DNA from: Streptomyces sp. AC558_RSS880
GTDB taxonomy: Bacteria; Actinomycetota; Actinomycetes; Streptomycetales; Streptomycetaceae
Length of the DNA stretch: 64,000 nt
Direction of reading: 5' to 3'
Assembly: GCF_019049255.1 (NCBI RefSeq)
Contig: NZ_JAGMUJ010000013.1
Coordinates: 1 to 64,000, forward strand
The translations under genes were made by a program, and so were the position numbers. Shown piece by piece: positions 32,518-41,538 of the stretch. The stretch's first letter is position 1. Every line of letters starts with the position of its first letter. The notes beneath the pieces are model-generated. The model had not been told where the DNA came from. It saw only the letters and a program-made list of their open reading frames with translations, and made no database searches.

Positions 32518-33204
32518 GTGTCGTCACAACTCTCACAGCATCTTCCATCGATACATACGCGACGCCCACGAGGACCCACGCTGCCTGCGCACCGTCTCCC
32601 AGACCTCCCCGGCCGAGTCGCCATACCCGGGCAGTCCCGCGGCGCACCCGGCGCCCCGCCCGCGCTCGAGCGGTTCAACACCGCTCCCGCCGAGGATGCC
32701 GAGCGCGCCCTCCTGGCCTGCCTGCGCAGCCTGCGCTGGGCCCTGCGCCTCTCCGGCCACCGCCCCTACCCCGACCTGCCGTCCCTCCTGGCCGCCTCCG
32801 ACGAGGCGGCGTACGACCTCTCCCCCGAGGAACTGACGGAGGCCCTGGCCGCGGAATCCCTCCCCGCCCTCCCCGACGGCACCTACTCCGCCGCCCACAC
32901 GGCCCTGAACGCGGCCCACACGGCGTACGAGACCAAGTTCGGCCACGTGTTCGTCATCTGCCTGGACGGCGTCCCCGAGGAAGAGGCCCTGGACCGGGTC
33001 CTGGAGAGCATCCGGTCACGATTGGCGAACGATCCGGACGACGAACGAGCGGTGGCGGCGGAAGAACTCCGGCGCCTGGCCAGGGAGCGGTTGCTCGCCC
33101 TGCTGGGGGCACGGGGCTACGACATGTACGGCTCCGCCACGTGGACACGACCGGCCACCGACGGCTCCACGCCCGGCACACGCGACAAAGCCCCGCCCGG
33201 GTAG
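32518..33204 (+). CDS. OHCU decarboxylase-like protein (UraD family)
   Basis: Up to 228 aa. The core from about residue 50 (LERFNTAPAEDAERALLACL, then LRLSGHRPYPDLPSLLAASD) is the OHCU decarboxylase fold, the last step from urate to (S)-allantoin, or a paralogue of it. A conserved-looking second half carries AHTAYETKFGHVFVICLDG and VAAEELRRLARERLLALLGA. The start is unclear: GTG 32518 gives a ~50-residue basic Pro-rich leader without Shine-Dalgarno and may be too long. No other purine genes are nearby; a hairpin terminator separates it from sdhC. Confidence 0.8.
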   Translation: MSSQLSQHLPSIHTRRPRGPTLPAHRLPDLPGRVAIPGQSRGAPGAPPALERFNTAPAEDAERALLACLRSLRWALRLSGHRPYPDLPSLLAASDEAAYDLSPEELTEALAAESLPALPDGTYSAAHTALNAAHTAYETKFGHVFVICLDGVPEEEALDRVLESIRSRLANDPDDERAVAAEELRRLARERLLALLGARGYDMYGSATWTRPATDGSTPGTRDKAPPG

Positions 33205-33221
33205 CCGCCAAGAACCGACAC

Positions 33222-33237
33222 GCACCCCTTCGGGTGC
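33222..33237 (+). terminator. Small hairpin terminator after the UraD-like gene
   Basis: Six-base-pair GC stem (33222-33227 / 33232-33237) with a CTTC loop, followed by AACTTTG. It separates the UraD-like gene from the sdh promoter. Confidence 0.6.
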
Positions 33238-33288
33238 AACTTTGATCACACCCCCCGACCCCGCCGATGCCCGGCGCCGACGGCTCGC

Positions 33289-33294
33289 TACGAT
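33289..33294 (+). promoter_or_regulatory. Candidate -10 box of sdhCDAB
   Basis: TACGAT at 33289-33294, about 90 bases before the sdhC GTG. It matches the Streptomyces HrdB-type -10. The region 17 bases upstream lacks a good -35. If used, the leader is about 80 bases and GC-rich. Confidence 0.4.
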
Positions 33295-33382
33295 GCTGAG
33301 GGCCGGTGGACCGTACCCGGCCGGGCCCGACCGACAAGGAAAGCCGGCGCGGCCCCGAACCCCGCTCCCGGAGGAAACTTCC

Positions 33383-33763
33383 GTGCCGGCTGGAACGCTG
33401 TACCGCGGCCGGGAAGGAATGTGGTCCTGGGTGGCTCACCGAGTCACCGGCGTCCTCATTTTCTTCTTCCTGTTCGTTCACGTGCTGGACACCGCTCTCG
33501 TGCGGGTGTCCCCCGAGGCCTACGACACCGTCGTGGCCACGTACAAGACGCCGATCGTCGCGCTGCTGGAGTACGGCCTCGTCGCCGCCATCCTGTTCCA
33601 CGCGCTCAACGGCCTGCGTGTCATCGCCGTCGACTTCTGGGTCAAGGGCGCCCGCTACCAGAAGCAGATGCTCTGGACCGTCGTCGCCCTGTGGCTCGTG
33701 CTGATGATCGGGGCGATCTACCCCGTGCTCGGCCACGCCGCTCGTGAACTGTTCGGGAGCTGA
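33383..33763 (+). CDS. sdhC: Succinate dehydrogenase cytochrome b subunit
   Basis: Protein of 126 aa from GTG 33383, set by a strong GGAGG 8 bases upstream; the longer frame from 33242 is leader sequence. Three membrane segments are visible: VTGVLIFFFLFVHVLDTALV, IVALLEYGLVAAILFHALNG and MLWTVVALWLVLMIGAIYPV. His residues in the first and second helices (FVHVLD, LFHALNG) are heme-ligand candidates. Together with SdhD it anchors the SdhAB dimer and passes electrons to menaquinone. First gene of sdhCDAB. Confidence 0.96.
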   Translation: MPAGTLYRGREGMWSWVAHRVTGVLIFFFLFVHVLDTALVRVSPEAYDTVVATYKTPIVALLEYGLVAAILFHALNGLRVIAVDFWVKGARYQKQMLWTVVALWLVLMIGAIYPVLGHAARELFGS

Positions 33764-33768
33764 CACCC

Positions 33769-34251
33769 ATGTCCACGACTGACACCACCGCCTCGGGCAT
33801 CGGCCCCGTCGAAGGCGCCTCGCTCTACTCCGTCGACAACCCGGCGCCGGTCATCGAGCCCCCGCGCAAGCGGACCAAGAAGAGCCCGAAGAGCACGCGC
33901 GGCAACTTCGAGATGGCCGCCTGGCTGTTCATGCGCCTGTCCGGCGTCGTCCTGGTCGTCCTCGTCATCGGCCACCTGCTGATCCAGCTGGTCCTCGACG
34001 GCGGCGTCTCCAAGATCGGCTTCGCCTTCGTGGCCGGCCGCTGGGCCTCGCCGTTCTGGCAGGTCTGGGACCTGCTGATGCTGTGGCTGGCGATGCTGCA
34101 CGGCGCCAACGGCCTGCGCACGGTCATCAACGACTACGCGGAGCGGCCGAACACCCGGCTGTGGCTCAAGGGCCTGCTCTACACCGCCACGGTGTTCACC
34201 ATCCTGCTGGGCACGCTGGTGATCTTCACCTTCGACCCGAACATCCGCTAG
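33769..34251 (+). CDS. sdhD: Succinate dehydrogenase membrane anchor subunit
   Basis: Protein of 160 aa, 5 bases after sdhC, with GGGAG in the sdhC end as ribosome site. A ~45-residue cytoplasmic N-terminal extension ([15 protein letters not shown]) precedes three helices: [40 protein letters not shown] and [20 protein letters not shown]. His residues (GHLLIQ, MLHGANG) are heme-ligand candidates. The size matches actinobacterial SdhD. Confidence 0.95.
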   Translation: MSTTDTTASGIGPVEGASLYSVDNPAPVIEPPRKRTKKSPKSTRGNFEMAAWLFMRLSGVVLVVLVIGHLLIQLVLDGGVSKIGFAFVAGRWASPFWQVWDLLMLWLAMLHGANGLRTVINDYAERPNTRLWLKGLLYTATVFTILLGTLVIFTFDPNIR

Positions 34252-34270
34252 GCACGGGGCTGCGAGAATC

Positions 34271-36025
34271 ATGAAGATCCACAAGTACGACACCGTCATC
34301 GTCGGCGCCGGCGGCGCGGGCATGCGCGCGGCCATCGAGTCGACGAAGCGCAGCCGCACGGCCGTCCTGACGAAGCTCTACCCCACCCGCTCCCACACGG
34401 GCGCCGCGCAGGGCGGCATGGCCGCCGCGCTGGCCAACGTGGAGGAGGACAACTGGGAGTGGCACACCTTCGACACGGTCAAGGGCGGTGACTACCTGGT
34501 CGACCAGGACGCCGCCGAGATCCTGGCGAAGGAGGCCATCGACTCCGTCCTCGACCTGGAGAAGATGGGCCTGCCGTTCAACCGGACCCCGAACGGCACC
34601 ATCGACCAGCGCCGCTTCGGCGGTCACAGCCGCAACCACGGCGAGGCCCCGGTCCGCCGGTCCTGCTACGCGGCCGACCGCACCGGCCACATGATCCTCC
34701 AGACGCTGTACCAGAACTGCGTCAAGGAGGGCGTGGAGTTCTTCAACGAGTTCTACGTCCTGGACCAGCTGATCACCGAGGTCGACGGCGTCAAGAAGTC
34801 CGCCGGCGTGGTCGCCTACGAGCTGGCCACCGGCGAGATCCACGTCTTCCAGGCGAAGGCCGTGATCTACGCGTCCGGCGGCACCGGCAAGTTCTTCAAG
34901 GTGACCTCGAACGCGCACACGCTGACCGGTGACGGCCAGGCGGCCGTGTACCGGCGCGGGCTGCCGCTGGAGGACATGGAGTTCTTCCAGTTCCACCCGA
35001 CCGGCATCTGGCGCATGGGCATCCTGCTGACGGAGGGCGCCCGCGGTGAGGGCGGCATCCTCCGCAACAAGGACGGCGAGCGCTTCATGGAGAAGTACGC
35101 GCCGGTCATGAAGGACCTCGCCTCGCGTGACGTCGTCTCGCGCTCCATCTACACGGAGATCCGCGAGGGCCGCGGCTGCGGTCCCGAGGGCGACCACGTC
35201 TACCTCGACCTCACCCACCTGCCGCCGGAGCAGCTGGACGCCAAGCTGCCCGACATCACGGAGTTCGCGCGGACCTACCTCGGCATCGAGCCCTACACGG
35301 ACCCGATCCCGATCCAGCCGACCGCGCACTACGCGATGGGCGGCATCCCGACCAACGTCGAGGGTGAGGTCCTCGCGGACAACACCACCGTCGTCCCGGG
35401 CCTGTACGCGGCCGGCGAGGTCGCCTGTGTCTCCGTGCACGGCGCCAACCGCCTGGGCACCAACTCGCTGCTGGACATCAACGTGTTCGGCAAGCGGGCC
35501 GGCATCGCGGCGGCGGAGTACTCGCAGAAGGCCGACTTCGTCGAGCTGCCGGAGAACCCGGAGTCCCTGGTCGTCGAGCAGATCGAGCGGCTGCGGTCCT
35601 CCACCGGCAACGAGCGGGTGGCCACCATCCGCCGTGAGCTGCAGGAGACCATGGACGCCAACGTCATGGTGTTCCGCACCGAGCAGACGATCAAGACGGC
35701 GGTCGAGAAGATCGCCGAGCTGCGCGAGCGCTACAAGAACGTCGCCATCCAGGACAAGGGCAAGCGGTTCAACACCGACCTCCTCGAGGCCGTCGAGCTG
35801 GGCAACCTGCTCGACCTGGCCGAGGTCATGGCCGTCTCCGCGCTGGCCCGCAAGGAGTCCCGCGGCGGTCACTACCGCGAGGACTACCCGAACCGCGACG
35901 ACGTCAACTTCATGCGCCACACGATGGCGTACCGCGAGGTCGGCGCCGACGGCACCGAGACCGTCCGTCTGGACTACAAGCCGGTCGTCCAGACCCGCTA
36001 CCAGCCGATGGAGCGTAAGTACTGA
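34271..36025 (+). CDS. sdhA: Succinate dehydrogenase flavoprotein subunit
   Basis: Protein of 584 aa. The FAD-binding Rossmann motif is [16 protein letters not shown] at 9-24. The FAD-attachment His42 is in SHTGAAQGG. Substrate and catalytic segments include [14 protein letters not shown] and [14 protein letters not shown]. The C-terminal part ends with [10 protein letters not shown]. It oxidises succinate to fumarate, feeding electrons to SdhB. Length and motifs are complete. The TGA overlaps the sdhB ATG by one base (TGATG). Confidence 0.97.
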   Translation: MKIHKYDTVIVGAGGAGMRAAIESTKRSRTAVLTKLYPTRSHTGAAQGGMAAALANVEEDNWEWHTFDTVKGGDYLVDQDAAEILAKEAIDSVLDLEKMGLPFNRTPNGTIDQRRFGGHSRNHGEAPVRRSCYAADRTGHMILQTLYQNCVKEGVEFFNEFYVLDQLITEVDGVKKSAGVVAYELATGEIHVFQAKAVIYASGGTGKFFKVTSNAHTLTGDGQAAVYRRGLPLEDMEFFQFHPTGIWRMGILLTEGARGEGGILRNKDGERFMEKYAPVMKDLASRDVVSRSIYTEIREGRGCGPEGDHVYLDLTHLPPEQLDAKLPDITEFARTYLGIEPYTDPIPIQPTAHYAMGGIPTNVEGEVLADNTTVVPGLYAAGEVACVSVHGANRLGTNSLLDINVFGKRAGIAAAEYSQKADFVELPENPESLVVEQIERLRSSTGNERVATIRRELQETMDANVMVFRTEQTIKTAVEKIAELRERYKNVAIQDKGKRFNTDLLEAVELGNLLDLAEVMAVSALARKESRGGHYREDYPNRDDVNFMRHTMAYREVGADGTETVRLDYKPVVQTRYQPMERKY

Positions 36026-36804
36026 TGGCTACCCCTGTTCTGGACAAGGCGGACGCGGCCGGTTCCCCCGGGCCCGGTTTCGCTGACTCCCCCTACATCA
36101 CCGTCACGATGCGGATCCGCCGGTTCAACCCGGAGGTCGCGGCCGAGGCGGTCTGGGAAGACTTCCAGCTGGAGATCGACCCGAAGGAGCGCGTCCTCGA
36201 CGCGCTGCACAAGATCAAGTGGGACCTGGACGGCACGCTGACCTTCCGCCGTTCCTGCGCCCACGGCATCTGCGGCTCCGACGCCATGCGGATCAACGGC
36301 AAGAACCGCCTGGCGTGCAAGACGCTGATCAAGGACATCAACCCCGAGAAGCCGATCACGGTCGAGGCCATCAAGGGCCTGACGGTCCTCAAGGACCTGG
36401 TCGTGGACATGGAGCCGTTCTTCCAGGCGTACCGGGACGTGATGCCCTTCCTGATCACGAAGGACACCAACGAGCCGACGCGCGAGCGGCTGCAGTCCGC
36501 CGAGGACCGCGAGCGCTTCGACGACACGACCAAGTGCATCCTGTGCGCCGCGTGCACGTCCTCGTGCCCGGTGTTCTGGAACGACGGGCAGTACTTCGGC
36601 CCGGCGGCCATCGTCAACGCGCACCGCTTCATCTTCGACTCGCGTGACGAGGCCGGCGAGCAGCGCCTGGAGATCCTCAACGACCGTGACGGCGTGTGGC
36701 GCTGCCGCACGACCTTCAACTGCACGGACGCCTGCCCGCGCGGTATCGAGGTCACCAAGGCGATCGCGGAAGTGAAGCGCGCGCTGATCACGCGACGCTA
36801 CTGA
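36025..36804 (+). CDS. sdhB: Succinate dehydrogenase iron-sulfur subunit
   Basis: Protein of 259 aa with all three clusters: 2Fe-2S (RSCAHGICGSDAMRI, then LACKT), 4Fe-4S (CILCAACTSSCPVFW) and 3Fe-4S (CTDACPRGIEVTKAI). It carries electrons from the SdhA flavin to the SdhCD quinone site. It is translationally coupled to sdhA, and the terminator follows 24 bases downstream. Confidence 0.97.
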   Translation: MATPVLDKADAAGSPGPGFADSPYITVTMRIRRFNPEVAAEAVWEDFQLEIDPKERVLDALHKIKWDLDGTLTFRRSCAHGICGSDAMRINGKNRLACKTLIKDINPEKPITVEAIKGLTVLKDLVVDMEPFFQAYRDVMPFLITKDTNEPTRERLQSAEDRERFDDTTKCILCAACTSSCPVFWNDGQYFGPAAIVNAHRFIFDSRDEAGEQRLEILNDRDGVWRCRTTFNCTDACPRGIEVTKAIAEVKRALITRRY

Positions 36805-36827
36805 GGTACGTCGTTCGCCACGCCCGT

Positions 36828-36860
36828 GAGGGCCCCGTTTCCGCTGGAGACGGGGCCCTC
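36828..36860 (+). terminator. sdh operon terminator
   Basis: Perfect 11-bp stem (36828-36838 / 36850-36860), extendable by a few pairs into the loop with one G-U, 24 bases after the sdhB stop. Confidence 0.9.
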
Positions 36861-36961
36861 TGGCATATGCCGCACGTTCGGGTGAACGTGGTTGAGACGG
36901 ACGTGAGGGCGCCCTCAGTCCTACGATGATGGTCTCGACACCAGCCCCTAGGAGGCACGCG

Positions 36962-37582
36962 ATGTCCGCAGCATCCGTCGAGCGGCCCCACGACGAGCGT
37001 CCGCTGATCGCGGAGGCGAACCGTCTCATGGACCGCCTTCCGGGCTACCGCGTCGAGATCATCGGAGACCAGCTCCTCGTGACCCCGCCACCGGACGGCC
37101 CGCACGCCGTAGTCCTGACCGACCTCATGTTGCCGTTCGCGACCGCCGGCCTGCACGGCGTGGATTCGAAGGTGGTCCAGGGCATCGGTCTCTGGCTGCC
37201 GACCGGCACCGAAGACTACGCAATTCCTGACCTTGCGGTGGTGGACGCGGACTTCCACGACCACCTCATCGAGAACAACTCCTACGACCCGGTCTGCTTC
37301 CGCCTCGTCCTGGAGGTCACTTCCAGCAACTGGAAGACCGATCTCAAGACCAAGGTCGCCTCCTACGCCGAGGCCAAGGTCCCTGTCTACGTCGTCGTCG
37401 ACCGCAAGCACCAGCGCGTCCACGTCCTGACCGACCCGATCGAGAACGAGTACGCCACCCACCGCTTCCACTCCCCCGGCCAGCAGGTCACCCTCCCCGA
37501 CTCCATCGGCGCCAAGGTCACCCTGGACGTGGCCGAGATCCTCGAGGCCGGCCGCGCGAAGCGGACGCCCGATCAGAGCTAG
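36962..37582 (+). CDS. Uma2-type (DUF820) PD-(D/E)XK protein
   Basis: Protein of 206 aa; ATG 36962 has AGGAGG 6 bases upstream. The core matches Uma2/DUF820: GDQLLVTPPPDGPHAVVL, DYAIPDLAVVDADFHDH, RLVLEVTSSNWKTDLKTK and YAEAKVPVYVVVDRKHQRV, the last two holding the predicted E-x-K nuclease-fold residues. These proteins occur in many copies in Streptomyces and cyanobacteria, and their natural substrate is not established. It ends convergently with the DUF4132 gene, the two stops sharing CTAG. Confidence 0.9.
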   Translation: MSAASVERPHDERPLIAEANRLMDRLPGYRVEIIGDQLLVTPPPDGPHAVVLTDLMLPFATAGLHGVDSKVVQGIGLWLPTGTEDYAIPDLAVVDADFHDHLIENNSYDPVCFRLVLEVTSSNWKTDLKTKVASYAEAKVPVYVVVDRKHQRVHVLTDPIENEYATHRFHSPGQQVTLPDSIGAKVTLDVAEILEAGRAKRTPDQS

Positions 37583-40041
37583 AGCTGGCTCAGGATCGTC
37601 GGGTCCGTGATGGCCGTGTCGTCGGCCAGCAGCATCGCCTTGCTGAGGATCACCGCCAGCATCCGGTCCCCCTCGTAGGGGAGGTAACCGGCCTGCGGGG
37701 CGGCCGGGTCGGACTTCTGGACGATGCACAGGTACTGGTCGTTCGGGGTCATGAGGATGTTGCCCGAGCCCAGGTGGATCTTGTAGGTGTGGCGTTCGCC
37801 CCTCACGTGCAGGAAGCGGCCCTCGACGGTGCACCGGTCGGCTATCGCCAGCCTGGGGACCAGCCGCTCCAGCAGGGCGCGCCGGGTCTGTGCGCCCTGG
37901 TTCAGCTCACCGAAGCCGTACGACGTCCAGTACGCCCCGAAGCGGCCGCCGGGACCGCCGTCCTGCCAGGTGGGGTCGTTGCCGACGCTGGCCACGCCGA
38001 CGAACAGGTCGACGTCCCGCAGCACTTCGGAGAGGACCAGGGGCGGTATGTCCTCCAGCGGAATCGGGTCGACGGGGTTCTGTCCGTCGCGCAGCCCCAT
38101 CGAGTACGCGCCGCCGTAGCAGGGCGCCGAGTTCCCGGGCGCGTCGATCGGGTAGAAGCGGACCTGGTCAGTGCGCAGACGCAGGTAGGTGCCGGAATCG
38201 GTGGTGTCGACGCCGTACTCCTGGCCGTCGCCCTCGATCCAGTACTCGGCGCGCAGGCCCCAGGCGGGCAGGGCGCGGGTGGCCGGCGGTGCCGAACCGT
38301 CGACGCACAGCCGCAGTTGGTCGCGCCAGCCCCGGACGGCCGCCAGGGAGTGGAACTGGTGCTGGCGCAGGACGTGGGCCGCGAAGCGGTTGGAGTACGT
38401 GTGCGTGGTGCGCTCGGCGTCGGTGAGCAGGTACACCTCGCGGTGGGCCTGCTTGAACGGCTGGGTGACGCCGTGCCGCTCCAGCCAGTCCCGCCAGGCG
38501 ACGATCTCGGCGGGTTCCCGGCCGACCGGGTGCCACAGGGCGACCTCGGTGCCCCCGGTCACGGGATCGTCGGTGAGGGTGCGCAGGGCGCCGTCCGTGT
38601 AGCCGGCGGGCGTGCCGTCGACCGTCCACAGCAGGCGACGGGCCAGGGTGCCGACCAGGGGGTGGTCGAGGTAGCGCTCGCGCCAGGCGGCGTAGGGCCA
38701 GGTGCGGCGGGCCAGGAACAGGCGGTCCAGGCGCTCGCTCTGCGCCGAGAGCATCTTGTCGACGTCCTTGACCGCGGCCTTGAGCTCCTTCACCTCCTCG
38801 GCGTGGTCCCGCTGCACGGCGGCGGGCACGCTCTTCACCGTCTTGCCGGCCGCGTTGCGCCAGGTCAGCCGGGCGCGGGTGCCGTCCACCTCCAGCACGG
38901 CGGTGGCGTCGCCGAACCGGTGCTCCGCGCGGCCGACCCCGGTCAGCCCGTACGCCGGGACGGCCAGCTCCTCGATCTCGTCGCGGCCGAGCCCGAGGGC
39001 GGTGGCCCGCTCCTGGAGGGCCGCGTCGAGGAGCTTGGCGGTGGTCTTGAACGTCACGCGGGTGGCGAGCCGGGCGAGTTCGGCGAGGGCGGCCTCGCCG
39101 TCGATCCGGGCGAGCGCGAAGACGCCGGCGCCCGCGACCTTGGGGCTGCGGGGGCCGAGGCCCGCCACCTTCTTGAGGGACGTCTCGACCAGCGCGCCCA
39201 GCGCCCGGGGGGTGTCAGGGTGTGGCTGCAGCAGGGAAAGCAGCCAGGCCAGGCCGCGCAGGGCGGTGGCGTTGCAGGGGTCGAAGGTGTTGTTGGGGTC
39301 CGGCCCGTACACGGGGCGGACCAGCGGGAGGGTGCGGGGGCGGCCCACGAGCGCGAGCCAGGACAGGACGGTCTCGCGGACCCGGTCGGCGCCGAGGGCG
39401 TCGACGAGGGCGCGGGCCCGGGTGTCCCACTCGGCGGTGGGCCTGGACGAGCCGGCGGTGGCGGCGTGGGCGAGCAGGGCCCCCCAGTCGGGTCCTGTGG
39501 CGTCGCGCAGGGCCTGCTCGGACCACTGCTCGCCGACGTTGAGGACCGGGTCGGTGAGGCTCTTCCCCAACAGGGCCAGCTCCTTGCAGGTGGCGGCGTT
39601 CAACGCCGAACGGCGGACGACGGCCACGACGGCCGGTGCGAGCGGGCGGCCCGCGGACAGCTCCGCCTCCGCCAGCACGTCGAAGCGGGAGGTGTACCAG
39701 AACGAGTGCCACCGGCCCACCTCGTCCAGGGCCTCGCGGCGCTCGGCGACCAGGGGGTCGTCGGCCGCGCCGTCGAGGAGGCGGTAACACAGGGCGAGGA
39801 CGCGACCGCGCTCCTCCAGGTCGTCACCGACCGAGTCGAAGCGGTCGGCCACGGCGCGCACCAGCTCCCGGCGCCGCTCCGCCGGGAGGTCCCGCAGTGC
39901 GTCGAGGACGGCGTCCCACTGCCCGCTCCAGCCACCGCTGCGCGAGCCGAGCGCCTTCATCGCCTCGGCGGCGGCCCGGCCCAGGTCGCCGCCGTCGATC
40001 CGGTTGCGCATCCGCGCCAGGTGCGACGTGGGCGTACGCAT
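37579..40041 (-). CDS. DUF4132-domain protein
   Basis: Protein of 820 aa. Residues 1-480 are helical-repeat-like with many Leu/Ala/Arg (WLALVGRPRTLPLVRPVYGP, then IDGEAALAELARLATRVTFK). The C-terminal ~330 residues are the DUF4132 domain: LARRLLWTVDGTPAGYTDG, VALWHPVGREPAEIVAWRD, QPFKQAHREVYLLTDAERTT, YSNRFAAHVLRQHQF, and an ending with TPNDQYLCIV. Function unknown. It overlaps the upstream small gene by ATGA, so the two are made together. No signal peptide or membrane helix is present. Confidence 0.88.
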   Translation of the reverse strand: MRTPTSHLARMRNRIDGGDLGRAAAEAMKALGSRSGGWSGQWDAVLDALRDLPAERRRELVRAVADRFDSVGDDLEERGRVLALCYRLLDGAADDPLVAERREALDEVGRWHSFWYTSRFDVLAEAELSAGRPLAPAVVAVVRRSALNAATCKELALLGKSLTDPVLNVGEQWSEQALRDATGPDWGALLAHAATAGSSRPTAEWDTRARALVDALGADRVRETVLSWLALVGRPRTLPLVRPVYGPDPNNTFDPCNATALRGLAWLLSLLQPHPDTPRALGALVETSLKKVAGLGPRSPKVAGAGVFALARIDGEAALAELARLATRVTFKTTAKLLDAALQERATALGLGRDEIEELAVPAYGLTGVGRAEHRFGDATAVLEVDGTRARLTWRNAAGKTVKSVPAAVQRDHAEEVKELKAAVKDVDKMLSAQSERLDRLFLARRTWPYAAWRERYLDHPLVGTLARRLLWTVDGTPAGYTDGALRTLTDDPVTGGTEVALWHPVGREPAEIVAWRDWLERHGVTQPFKQAHREVYLLTDAERTTHTYSNRFAAHVLRQHQFHSLAAVRGWRDQLRLCVDGSAPPATRALPAWGLRAEYWIEGDGQEYGVDTTDSGTYLRLRTDQVRFYPIDAPGNSAPCYGGAYSMGLRDGQNPVDPIPLEDIPPLVLSEVLRDVDLFVGVASVGNDPTWQDGGPGGRFGAYWTSYGFGELNQGAQTRRALLERLVPRLAIADRCTVEGRFLHVRGERHTYKIHLGSGNILMTPNDQYLCIVQKSDPAAPQAGYLPYEGDRMLAVILSKAMLLADDTAITDPTILSQL

Positions 40042-40433
40042 CAGCCACCCACCAGCGGCACGAGCTTCAGGAACGTGACCTCGGTGCCCGGCGGCAGGTC
40101 GATCTCCTCGTCCGGGTCGGTGACCTGACGGTCCCCCACCAGGACCAGGAAGCCGTTGCCCGCGAAGGCCCGCAGCGCCAGCCCGGTCTGCGCCTCCGGG
40201 TCGATGCGGCGGGGCTCCTTGAGCGCGTAGCCGTTGACGACGCGCTCCGCGTCCGTCGGCCGTACGAGCCCCTGGAACACCTCCGGCGTACGGGCGTTGT
40301 ACTCGGCGACCTCCTGGAAGACCCGGCGCCTGATCAGCTCGCGCACCGTCAGCCGTTCCTCGGTGATCTCCAGGCCCCGGGCCGCGCGCCGCTCCCCTGT
40401 CGTCGTCTCGTCGACGAACGTCACGATTCCCAT
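40041..40433 (-). CDS. Small beta-grasp (ubiquitin-like) protein with C-terminal Gly-Gly
   Basis: Protein of 130 aa starting MGIVTFVDETTTGERRAARG, a beta-hairpin, followed by helix LTVRELIRRRVFQEV (28-42), an order typical of ubiquitin/MoaD/ThiS beta-grasp folds. The end, PPGTEVTFLKLVPLVGG (114-130), parallels the MoaD/ThiS ending and stops exactly at Gly-Gly. About 50 residues between (48-100) are an insertion. It is translationally coupled to the DUF4132 gene. A leaderless start is likely (no Shine-Dalgarno; a TACTGT-type -10 lies 7 bases before ATG 40433). The fold is inferred from motifs only. Confidence 0.75.
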   Translation of the reverse strand: MGIVTFVDETTTGERRAARGLEITEERLTVRELIRRRVFQEVAEYNARTPEVFQGLVRPTDAERVVNGYALKEPRRIDPEAQTGLALRAFAGNGFLVLVGDRQVTDPDEEIDLPPGTEVTFLKLVPLVGG

Positions 40434-40515
40434 GGCGAGGACAGTACGGGCCACCACTGACAATCACCGTCCGGGCCCGGGGCGACGGCCGTGACGAGGC
40501 CCACCCGCAACTGAG

Positions 40516-40529
40516 TTGAACATGTTCAA
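40516..40529 (+). promoter_or_regulatory. Palindromic operator O1 overlapping -35
   Basis: Perfect 14-bp palindrome TTGAACATGTTCAA. Its first six bases (TTGAAC) serve as the -35 of the promoter that has TAGAGT at 40540-40545 as -10 (18-base spacer). A second copy lies 46 bases downstream (centre to centre). The likely binder is the TetR protein of the same operon. Confidence 0.8.
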
Positions 40530-40545
40530 AAAAAGGGTCTAGAGT
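40516..40545 (+). promoter_or_regulatory. Sigma-70-type promoter for the 40591 operon
   Basis: -35 TTGAAC (40516-40521) and -10 TAGAGT (40540-40545), 18-base spacer. The transcription start would be near 40552, just before operator O2. Confidence 0.65.
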
Positions 40546-40561
40546 CTCTCCCGTCAGCGTT

Positions 40562-40575
40562 TTGAACGTGTTCAA
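40562..40575 (+). promoter_or_regulatory. Palindromic operator O2
   Basis: TTGAACGTGTTCAA, identical half-sites to O1 apart from the two centre bases, located about 10 bases after the predicted transcription start and 15 bases before the ATG at 40591. A repressor here would block elongation or initiation. Confidence 0.8.
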
Positions 40576-40590
40576 GAAGGGCTGGGGGAC

Positions 40591-41007
40591 ATGGACCGCA
40601 CGGTCATCGCCTATGTCATCTACCTCGTCGTCAGCATCGGGCTGACCGTCTGGGTGGCTCGCACGCTCAGCAGCAACGGACGGGTCTTCCTCGCCGACGT
40701 GCTGCACGGCAACGAGAAGCTCGCCGACGCCGTCAACCACCTCCTGGTGGTCGGCTTCTACCTCGTCAACCTCGGGTTCGTCGCGCTGTACCTGAGCGAC
40801 GACGAGACGATCGCCGACACCCGCGGCATCTTCGAGGCCCTGTCGACCAAGCTCGGTGTGGTGCTGCTGGTGCTGGGCGTGATGCACCTGGCCAACGTGT
40901 ACGTGCTCAACAAGATCCGGCGCCGCGGGGTGATGGAGCGGGAGCAGCTGCCGCCGGTCCCGCCGCAGGGCTGGGTGACCCCGTCGGCCCCGTCGGCCGG
41001 GGCGTGA
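40591..41007 (+). CDS. Integral membrane protein, first gene of TetR-controlled operon
   Basis: Protein of 138 aa with three membrane helices: VIAYVIYLVVSIGLTVWVAR, LLVVGFYLVNLGFVALYLSD and LGVVLLVLGVMHLANVYVLN. A Pro-rich cytoplasmic tail follows. No transporter or enzyme motif is seen and I do not recognise the family. The ATG follows a GGGGGA ribosome site. It is overlapped by the DCC gene (GTGA), and its promoter carries twin operators. Confidence 0.88.
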   Translation: MDRTVIAYVIYLVVSIGLTVWVARTLSSNGRVFLADVLHGNEKLADAVNHLLVVGFYLVNLGFVALYLSDDETIADTRGIFEALSTKLGVVLLVLGVMHLANVYVLNKIRRRGVMEREQLPPVPPQGWVTPSAPSAGA

Positions 41008-41507
41008 GCGGCGTGACGGCCACACGCGAGGACCGGGGCGCCGCGCGCGTCCCGGTCCGCCGGCTCACCGTGCTGTACGACGCCGAGTGCTCCCTGTGCG
41101 CCTTCGTACGGGACTGGCTGGTGCGCCAGCCGCAGCTGGTACCCCTGGAGCTGGTCCCGGCGGCGTCGCAGGCGGCGCGGGCCCGGTTCCCCGGCCTCGA
41201 CCACGGGGCCACCCTGGAGGAGATCACCGTCGTGGGTGACGGCGGGCAGGTGTACCGGGGGGCCGGCGCCTGGGTCGTCACCCTGTGGGCGCTGCGCGAG
41301 TACCGGCGGCTGGCCCACCGGCTGAGCACCCCGTCCGGCGCCCTGCTCGCCAAGGGCGCGGTGCTGGCCGCCGCCAAGTGGCGCGGGGCGGTGTCCGGGT
41401 GGGGCGGAGGCGTGTACCGCCGGGGTGACGGGTGGACGTACGATCCGCACGGCGGCTGGAGCTACACCCCGCCGGACTGCGTGGCAGGCACCTGCACCGC
41501 CCCGTAG
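41004..41507 (+). CDS. DCC family thiol-disulfide oxidoreductase (DUF393)
   Basis: Protein of 167 aa. The signature VLYDAECSLCAFVRDWLV has the Cys pair of the DCC family with the first Asp. A helix with VYRGAGAWVVTLWALREYRR is also typical. The C-terminal extension has two more Cys in a Gly/Trp-rich tail (DCVAGTC). Family members are presumed redox proteins of the thioredoxin fold. GTG 41004 overlaps the stop of the membrane protein, so the two are coupled. Confidence 0.88.
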   Translation: MSGVTATREDRGAARVPVRRLTVLYDAECSLCAFVRDWLVRQPQLVPLELVPAASQAARARFPGLDHGATLEEITVVGDGGQVYRGAGAWVVTLWALREYRRLAHRLSTPSGALLAKGAVLAAAKWRGAVSGWGGGVYRRGDGWTYDPHGGWSYTPPDCVAGTCTAP

Positions 41508-41538
41508 GACGGGCCCTTCCTGGCGTTAGGCTCCTTCC

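Noticed and set aside
32395..32520. Short upstream frames before the UraD-like gene
   Set aside because: No conserved peptide; only used to note that the gene's start is uncertain.
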